54,349 bases of DNA from an uncultured Collinsella sp. Lineage in GTDB: Bacteria > Actinomycetota > Coriobacteriia > Coriobacteriales > Coriobacteriaceae. The notes beneath the pieces were generated by a model. That model was given only the letters and a program-made list of their open reading frames with translations, made no database searches and had not been told where the DNA came from. The DNA lies in assembly GCA_900541135.1 (NCBI GenBank), contig UQIG01000013.1:1-54349 (forward strand), in the 5' to 3' direction. The first letter of the stretch is position 1, and each line of letters opens with the position of its first letter. Both the position numbers and the translations under genes were made by a program. This document shows, piece after piece, positions 49,437 through 54,349 of the stretch.

Positions 49437-50195
49437 CTAGGACGCGTTCTTGATAATCCATGTCCCCAGTCCGGTCAACAGCTGAACCTGCCTAACCGTT
49501 AACCCTTCTTTTCGAAGCGCGAGAATCGCCTCATTGCGAAGTGGCTTGGAGACGGATTTGAGTTCCGTCGGAGCACATCCTGCGACACTCTGCACGATTG
49601 CCGTGCCAAATTCGCATAGATCTTCCTCGCGAACCTTGGCTGTTGCGCTGGGGCGATAGGGAAGCGACGGCGCACTTTCCATGAGCTGAAGGTATGAGCG
49701 AGGTGTTGGGAATAAAACACCGACAACGCTGCCGGTGACATGCGGCCGTGACCTGGCACTCATTAGATACTCACGATGGCTGCTCCAGGGATATTCGTCG
49801 TATGCCGCCAGTCCTGCTTTTTGTGGATTCAGATGAATGTATCGAATTGCCTCGAGTAAATATACTTCCGACTTAATGGGCGAATCCCAAAACCGCTCCT
49901 GAAACACGTGGCCGATATGTCCCGTCCGCGCATTGTACCTGCCCGCATACGATACGGCTACCGCGTGCATCGCGTCGCTCTTGCGGTCGTCCGGATCGTC
50001 GATGAGCAGATGAATGTGGTTTCCCATAAGGCACCAAGCGATAAGCTCGATATTGTGTTTGGGGAGAATCGCATCGAGGATCTGAAGCATGGCGATTCGG
50101 TCCTCGGCATCGTCAAACAGCAATTGCCCTCCGTTTCCACGCAACGTGACGTGGAAATAACCGGTTGGTGACTTTGAACGAGGTTTTCTCGGCAT
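49437..50195 (-). CDS. REP-associated tyrosine transposase (RAYT, Y1_Tnp/IS200-like)
   Basis: This 252-residue single-strand DNA transposase of the HUH class has the metal-binding pair H60-I-H62 in WCLMGNHIHLLI, GHVFQERFWDS and the RYIHLNPQKAGL block (Y119), with the trailing YPWSSHREYL, all hallmarks of RAYTs. The C-terminal ~60 residues add a helix-turn-helix-like segment (EAILALRKEGLTVRQVQLL) absent from IS200 proteins. RAYTs are thought to spread REP palindromes. The start at 50195 has GGAGGGG; the reading could extend to 50273. No key residue seems lost. Confidence 0.93.
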   Translation of the reverse strand: MPRKPRSKSPTGYFHVTLRGNGGQLLFDDAEDRIAMLQILDAILPKHNIELIAWCLMGNHIHLLIDDPDDRKSDAMHAVAVSYAGRYNARTGHIGHVFQERFWDSPIKSEVYLLEAIRYIHLNPQKAGLAAYDEYPWSSHREYLMSARSRPHVTGSVVGVLFPTPRSYLQLMESAPSLPYRPSATAKVREEDLCEFGTAIVQSVAGCAPTELKSVSKPLRNEAILALRKEGLTVRQVQLLTGLGTWIIKNAS

Positions 50196-50444
50196 GGCCC
50201 CTCCTTTAGCTTGGATGGGCTGAAGATACCTCATTCGGAGGCTTCGGTTGTCGAGATTCAGTTCACCGACCATAGCTGCTACCTGCCGAAATGTTATTGC
50301 GTTTTCAAATTGATGCTTTTTAATGGTAATTGAACAAGACGGGCGCGCTTGTTGTGGATGCGGGCGTTAGTTGCGTCGATCTGGACGGCCCCCCTCGCGT
50401 GATGTCATCGCAAATGGGCTTCACGCATTTCTACGGCGATAGAA

Positions 50445-50501
50445 AAATGGCCGGGCGCTCACAAACAAAACGGAGAACTCGGCCATTTACTGATTGTTTG
50501 T
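50445..50501 (+). other. Interlocked inverted repeats (possible pseudoknot)
   Basis: AAATGGCCG (50445-50453) pairs with CGGCCATTT (50480-50488), and ACAAACAA (50461-50468) with TTGTTTGT (50494-50501). The two interleave in the order A-B-A'-B', as in an H-type pseudoknot. It lies within the transposase unit, upstream of the RAYT gene on its transcript's opposite side. Confidence 0.5.
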
Positions 50502-50554
50502 TGACGTTTGGCCAGATAAAACCTGCCAAAATAAACCTGTCCCTTTTTGGCAGG

Positions 50555-51040
50555 TTAGTTGAGGGCGGCTTGGGCTAGGCGGGCTTCGGCGGCCTCCTCG
50601 GTGACGCCCAAGGCCACGGCGAACTCCTCGATGGAGCGGCGCTTGGCTTCCTTGAGTACGCGCATGTAGTAGGAGCTGGGCTTTTTATCAGCTTCCTCGG
50701 CCTGGCGAATGCGGTACATCATGGTCTTTGCCACGCGGACCGTCTCGGGCGCGCCCAGCTTGAGCTGCTGCTTAAAGTGCGTCTCCTCAAGCGAGCTGTT
50801 GCGCTCGGTAAAGGTGTCGCACTCCAGCTCGTCATAGTGGCTCAGCAGGTGCTCGGCATCTTGCTGCGAGATGGCGGCGTGCAAACGGTCGGCCTGCGCC
50901 ACGGGGTACATGAGGATCGTCTGCGCATGTCCCTGCTTGGTCTCGAGCAGCAGCATGGGCTGCGGTGTGTCGTCCCTAAAACCGACGACGGTGCAGACTC
51001 CCTGGCCCGGATGAATGACGTGTTGACCGATTGAGAACAT
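50555..51040 (-). CDS. CarD-family transcription regulator
   Basis: This 161-residue protein has the N-terminal RNA-polymerase-interacting Tudor-like domain (FSIGQHVIHPGQGVCTVVGF) followed by a helical DNA-binding domain (FKQQLKLGAPETVRVAKTMMYR, then KPSSYYMRVLKEAKRRSIEEF). CarD/CdnL proteins stabilise open promoter complexes, especially at rRNA and housekeeping promoters in Actinobacteria. It is divergent from argS with 342 bases between. The stop codon TAA is formed within the end of palindrome copy r. Confidence 0.92.
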   Translation of the reverse strand: MFSIGQHVIHPGQGVCTVVGFRDDTPQPMLLLETKQGHAQTILMYPVAQADRLHAAISQQDAEHLLSHYDELECDTFTERNSSLEETHFKQQLKLGAPETVRVAKTMMYRIRQAEEADKKPSSYYMRVLKEAKRRSIEEFAVALGVTEEAAEARLAQAALN

Positions 51041-51382
51041 GCTACCTCCAACTTATACGAATTTACGTATGTCTAGAATAACACGCTGACGTGCGCAAAC
51101 CCTTACTTTATGCAGGAAAAACACACAACTCTGATAGGTAAGAGTATTCGATAACAGACGCAGCTCATTCACACCTTTATGCATTTTCAACGCCTGCATA
51201 ATCTGCAGGCAGACTGGCATCTTTGAGTGACTCCATACAAGCTGTAGTCATTTTTGTGCATATGCAATATCTATTAGCTTTACCCTGCGACAGTGCCCGT
51301 CGCTTGTGATAGAGTGCTACAAACTCTGGCTTTTGCCCTACGAGTGACCAAGAGCTCGGGGGCTTTAACACAAGGAGGATCT
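51041..51382. promoter_or_regulatory. Divergent promoter region carD / argS
   Basis: AT-rich 342-base gap. A palindrome ATACG-AATTTA-CGTAT-like motif (51055-51070) lies just before carD. GCCTGCA-TAATC-TGCAGGC (51192-51210) is a perfect hairpin. Toward argS, TGTGATAGA (51305-51313) could be an extended -10. No T-box or other riboswitch was recognised before argS. Confidence 0.5.
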
Positions 51383-53236
51383 ATGCCCGAGAAGATTGAA
51401 GAGCTGGTACGCGCTGCGCTTGCTGCGGCCCAGGAGGCCGGCGACCTTTCCGCATTTGAACTTGACGATTGCGCTATCGAGCGACCGGCTGACACTTCTC
51501 ATGGCGAGTGGACCTCTACCATGGCCCTGAAGTCCGCCAAGCTGGCCCACTGCGCCCCGCGCAAGATCGCCGAGGCCATCGTTGCCCATATGCCCGAGGA
51601 CCCCGCGATCGAGAAGGTCGAGATCGCAGGCCCCGGCTTCATCAACTTCTACCTCTCCGTTGCCGTCAAGAATGCCATCTTTGGCGAGGCTCGCGAGAAG
51701 GGTATGGACTTCGCTAAGTCCAACGTCGGTGGTGGCCTGAAGACCCAGGTCGAGTTCGTTTCCGCTAACCCCGTCGGCCCCATGCACATCGGCCACGGCC
51801 GCTGGGCCGCGCTGGGCGACTCACTCTGCCGTGTTATGGACCACGCCGGTTACGACATCCAGCGTGAGTTCTACATCAACGACCACGGCTCTCAGATGAA
51901 CACCTTCGGCAACTCCATCAGCACGCGCTATATGCAGCTTGCCGACATCATCGCCAAGCAGGGCGTGGATATCGACGAGGCTCACAAGCTGCTGATTGCC
52001 GACCGCGACGCCTTCGTTGCCGACGAGAATGACGAGCATCCCGAGACTCATCCGTACCAGGATAACTTTGCCGAGACCCTTGGCAAGGACTCCTATGGCG
52101 GCGACTACATCATCGACGAGGCCGCCGAGTTCTGGCGCACTGACGGCGATAAGTGGGTCAACGCCGATCCTCAGGAGCGTATGGAGAGCTTCCGCGAGCG
52201 CGGCTATGTAAAGATGGTCGACAACATGCGCGACCTTTGCCATGCCGTTAACTGCGACTTCGATCGTTGGTTCTCCGAGCGCTCACTGTATGTGAAGGAC
52301 ACTGAGGGCGAGACCGCCGGCACCTCCGCCGTCGACCGCGCTTTTGAGAAGCTCGACAAGATGGGCTACCTCTACACCAAGGACGGCGCCCTGTGGTTCC
52401 GCTCCACCGACCTGGGCGATGACAAGGACCGCGTCCTGATCAAGTCCGACGGCGAGTACACCTACTTCGCCTCCGACGTTGCCTATCACTGGGATAAGTT
52501 CCAGCGCGTCGACCACGTCATCGACATCTGGGGTGCCGACCACCACGGCTACATCGAGCGCGTCCGCTGCGTCTGCGACGCTCTTGGCTATCCCGGCAAG
52601 TTTGAGGTTCTGCTGGGCCAGCTCGTCAACCTGCTGCGCAACGGCAAGCCCGTCCGTATGTCCAAGCGCAAGGGCACCATGGTGACCCTGCAGGAGCTCG
52701 TCGACGAGGTCGGTTCCGACGCCGCCCGCTACACGCTCATCTCCAAGAGCTCCAACCAGATGGTCGACTTCGATATTGAGGCCGTTAAGAAGCGCGACAA
52801 CTCCAACCCGGTCTATTACGTGCAGTATGCTCACGCCCGCGTGTGCTCCATCCTGCGCCGTGCCGCCGACGTTACGCCCGAGCAGGCTGACGAGATGGGC
52901 ATGAAGGCCGTCGCCGCCAAGGCCATCGGTGAGAACGTTGATTACTCGCTGCTGACCGACCCGACCGAGCTCGCCCTTTCGCGCAAGCTCAACGAGCTTA
53001 CCGACCTCATCGCCAGCTGCGCTCGCGACCGCGCCCCGTTCCGTCTGACGCACTTTGCCGAGGAGCTCGCCGGCGACTTCCACAGCTTCTACGCTGCCTG
53101 CCAGGTTCTGCCGAGCGAGGGCCGTCCCGTCGACCCCGAGCTTTCGCGTGCCCGTCTGGCCGCTTGCGACGCCGTCCGCGTGACGCTCGCCCTGGTGCTC
53201 ACCCTTGTTGGTGTCTCCGCTCCCGAGCAGATGTAA
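51383..53236 (+). CDS. argS: Arginyl-tRNA synthetase
   Basis: This 617-residue class I synthetase has the HIGH-type motif GPMHIGHGRW, the KMSKS-equivalent RMSKRKGTM, and the ArgRS-specific VEFVSANPVGP. The N-terminal add-1 domain (residues 1-100) and C-terminal anticodon-binding helices (YYVQYAHARVCSILRR) are complete. An insert in the catalytic part (ETHPYQDNFAETLGKDSYGGDYI) is longer than in E. coli. Start 51383 follows AAGGAGG. Terminator ~45 bases after the stop. Confidence 0.97.
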   Translation: MPEKIEELVRAALAAAQEAGDLSAFELDDCAIERPADTSHGEWTSTMALKSAKLAHCAPRKIAEAIVAHMPEDPAIEKVEIAGPGFINFYLSVAVKNAIFGEAREKGMDFAKSNVGGGLKTQVEFVSANPVGPMHIGHGRWAALGDSLCRVMDHAGYDIQREFYINDHGSQMNTFGNSISTRYMQLADIIAKQGVDIDEAHKLLIADRDAFVADENDEHPETHPYQDNFAETLGKDSYGGDYIIDEAAEFWRTDGDKWVNADPQERMESFRERGYVKMVDNMRDLCHAVNCDFDRWFSERSLYVKDTEGETAGTSAVDRAFEKLDKMGYLYTKDGALWFRSTDLGDDKDRVLIKSDGEYTYFASDVAYHWDKFQRVDHVIDIWGADHHGYIERVRCVCDALGYPGKFEVLLGQLVNLLRNGKPVRMSKRKGTMVTLQELVDEVGSDAARYTLISKSSNQMVDFDIEAVKKRDNSNPVYYVQYAHARVCSILRRAADVTPEQADEMGMKAVAAKAIGENVDYSLLTDPTELALSRKLNELTDLIASCARDRAPFRLTHFAEELAGDFHSFYAACQVLPSEGRPVDPELSRARLAACDAVRVTLALVLTLVGVSAPEQM

Positions 53237-53281
53237 GCTACGGGTCATTTGACCGCGCAAGTTTGGTTTAACTGAGCCTTG

Positions 53282-53316
53282 AAAGCCCGATCTCCCATAT
53301 GGAGGTCGGGCTTTTT
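53282..53316 (+). terminator. Terminator after argS
   Basis: AAAGCCCGA-CTCC pairs with GGAG-TCGGGCTTT with a short CATAT loop, then TTTTT. A classic intrinsic terminator. Confidence 0.92.
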
Positions 53317-53362
53317 GCACAAACGCCGTCGTATTGACGAATTTGGGACTGCTGGAAATACG

Positions 53363-53512
53363 AAACTATGCCGGTTTACTACGATGAATTGAGAAATTCC
53401 AACCACGCCGGCTTTTCGCAAAAAAGTGCAAGGCATCTACCTGCGGTTTTAGTTCAACAAATTTCGGAGTGGTCGCGGTTGAGCGATTCGTCGTAGTAAA
53501 CCGTCATAGTTT
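53363..53512. repeat. Long-stem element with conserved core, copy 2
   Basis: 27-base terminal inverted repeats (53363-53389 and 53486-53512) match at 25 positions and contain GGTTTACTACGA. The 96-base interior, read on the minus strand, has ATTTG-N7-AAAACCGCAGGT-N6-CTTG, the same core with the same spacing as in 31004-31126, although the stems are unrelated. Confidence 0.82.
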
Positions 53513-53554
53513 TGGCGGAGGCATTCAGGTTTGTGGGCGGTAAACCAAAGATTG

Positions 53555-53593
53555 TCCCTTTTGACTAGTCGTTTAAGAACGTCCTCAATGACT
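53555..53593 (-). repeat. GGGAC-type element (second copy of the 32986-33025 type)
   Basis: AGTCATTGAGGACGTTCTTA then AACGACTAGTC on the minus strand. It matches 32986-33025 closely with a few changes, including GGGGAC to GAGGAC. It lies in the gap between argS and the next gene. Confidence 0.8.
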
Positions 53594-53596
53594 AAG

Positions 53597-53624
53597 TTGC
53601 AGGTGGTTGCGGTTGTGTTACACT
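53597..53624 (+). promoter_or_regulatory. Promoter upstream of the Rho-like gene
   Basis: -35 TTGCAG (53597-53602), 16-base spacer, -10 TACACT (53619-53624). The leader would be ~135 bases and contains competing hairpins around CCCTG/CAGGG/CAGGGC (53703-53742), a possible attenuator. Autoregulation of rho by its leader is known in other bacteria. Confidence 0.5.
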
Positions 53625-53768
53625 AACGCTGCGTATATGACGCAAATATCTCGATACAGATCAATGATGTCCGTCGGTATTTGACGGAGCTAGACTGTTT
53701 AGCCGCCCTGAAGGTTTATGCAGGGAGCATGTGATCACAGGGCTTGAAAAGAAAGTTGAGCAAACACT

Positions 53769-54301
53769 GTGTCTGATCAACAGCAAGAAAACGAAATAAC
53801 GACGACGCAAGCCGCTCCCGCTGCACCGGTTGCGTCGGACCAGGTCGCGGCGCCCGCGCAAGCCTCGGCTCCTGAGACGCCTAAGGCTGCTTCGACGCCT
53901 ACGCCTGTAGCGGCTGAGAAGGCCGTGTCTGCAACTGGTGAGGAGGCTGCTCCGGCAAAGCCCAAGCGTACGCGCCGCGCGGCCAAGCCTGCCGATGACG
54001 GCGAGGAGGTCACCAAGCCCAAGCGCCGTACCACGCGCACGACGCGCGCCAAGCGTACCGTTGCAGCTGACTCCTCGGCGCCGATTTCCGATGAGGTCGC
54101 GCAGGCACGTGCGTTGGCGCAGATTAGCGAGGCTCAGGTGGTGCGCGCCCGCCGTCGTGCTGCCGAGCGTGAGGCCGCGGCTCTGACCGAGCTTGCAGCT
54201 CCGTTTGTGCCCGAGACGCCTGCCGCCACCGAGACCCCTGTCGCCGACCAGCCAACCGAGAAGCCGGTACCGCGCACACGCCGTCGCACGGCTGCTAAGG
54301 C
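53769..54301 (+). CDS. N-terminal low-complexity region of a truncated gene (possibly transcription terminator Rho)
   Basis: About 177 residues are visible: an Ala/Pro/Thr-rich start, Lys/Arg-rich patches (KPKRTRRAAKPADD, KPKRRTTRTTRAKR) and an Ala/Arg helix. No folded domain is reached before the adapter. Actinobacterial Rho proteins have such a basic disordered insert at the N-terminus, and the long leader is consistent, so Rho is the best guess. Other basic, low-complexity proteins (e.g. ribonuclease E/G-like) remain possible. Start is a GTG at 53769. The final CLLYTSPSPRD-like residues of the open frame are adapter translation. Confidence 0.45.
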
Positions 54302-54349
54302 CTGTCTCTTATACACATCTCCGAGCCCACGAGACTAAGGCGAATCTCG
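54302..54349. other. Illumina Nextera i7 adapter (artefact)
   Basis: CTGTCTCTTATACACATCT (54302-54320) is the mosaic end, 54321-54335 the read-2 sequence, 54336-54343 (TAAGGCGA) look like an i7 index and ATCTCG starts the P7 primer. Not genomic. Confidence 0.98.

Larger units (their letters stand above)
49265..50558. mobile_element. Putative RAYT transposition unit with inverted palindromic ends
   Basis: The ends at 49265-49309 (plus, copy q) and 50512-50558 (minus, copy r) are inverted and nearly identical over about 45 bases, from CTAACCTGCCAAAAAGGGAC through TTTATCTGG. Each contains the complete palindrome. The only sizeable gene inside is a REP-type tyrosine transposase. Both ends coincide with stop codons of flanking host genes. 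Size about 1.29 kb. Whether it moves as one unit is an inference. Confidence 0.7.

Overview
The window is one metagenome- or isolate-type contig from a GC-rich Gram-positive bacterium. Both ends carry Illumina Nextera adapter (1-49 and 54302-54349), so the two outermost genes are cut by the assembly and not by biology. Gene content suggests an anaerobic gut actinobacterium of class Coriobacteriia, most likely Collinsella: a lone ATP-type PEP carboxykinase, a CarD regulator, a Tat-exported PstS lipoprotein, a long Lys/Arg/Ala-rich N-terminus after argS that could belong to Rho, and many histidine-phosphatase, HAD, DegV and M20 paralogues. The genus is an inference.

Layout. 50-5380: 3' end of tgt, a LOG-family gene, a DinJ/YafQ-type toxin-antitoxin pair, DegV, a HAD phosphatase and a PepV-like M20 dipeptidase. 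5675-9335: phosphate operon pstSCAB. 9499-15693: ABC-F ATPase, Cof phosphatase, DtxR/MntR-type regulator, then (minus) a zinc/cadmium operon of SmtB-type repressor, small HMA protein and P1B ATPase, with three matching operators. 16113-23287: a Vsr/DUF559-like nuclease-fold protein, DEDDh exonuclease, His-rich metal exporter, two membrane/unknown genes, a nitroreductase behind a DtxR-type box, and tandem histidine phosphatases. 23417-27896 (minus): serC-serA, an M20 peptidase and a short DUF1015-like protein. 28124-34837: K+/Na+-H+ antiporter, PPP phosphatase, flippase and pckA. 35066-40574: B3/B4 protein, MarR, DegV, MGMT-like, trpS and a GT4 lipid-carrier transferase. 40800-44373: candidate 6S-like RNA, radical SAM protein, tRNA-Ala(CGC), a coiled-coil membrane protein and pncB. 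44453-49268: proB, a prolyl-aminopeptidase-like hydrolase, proA and an HD protein. 49265-50558: a REP-associated tyrosine transposase (RAYT) unit. 50555-54301: carD and, divergently, argS, then the start of a Rho-like gene.

The most notable non-gene signal is a dense set of small intergenic palindromes, about 18 in 54 kb. Their stems differ completely (AAACCACCACAAAG, AACCTGCCAAAA, TGCCGGCAC, AGGTAGATTTTT, CGATGATTTTT and others), but nearly all carry a GGGAC-like core where the 5' arm meets the loop. Two copies, inverted and nearly identical over about 45 bp, bracket the only RAYT transposase gene in the window. Three copies overlap the stop codon of a host gene. This fits a REP-like element system with interchangeable stems, driven in trans by the RAYT. 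A second, separate pair of elements (31004-31126 and 53363-53512) shows the same logic: unrelated long stems around a conserved, identically spaced core.
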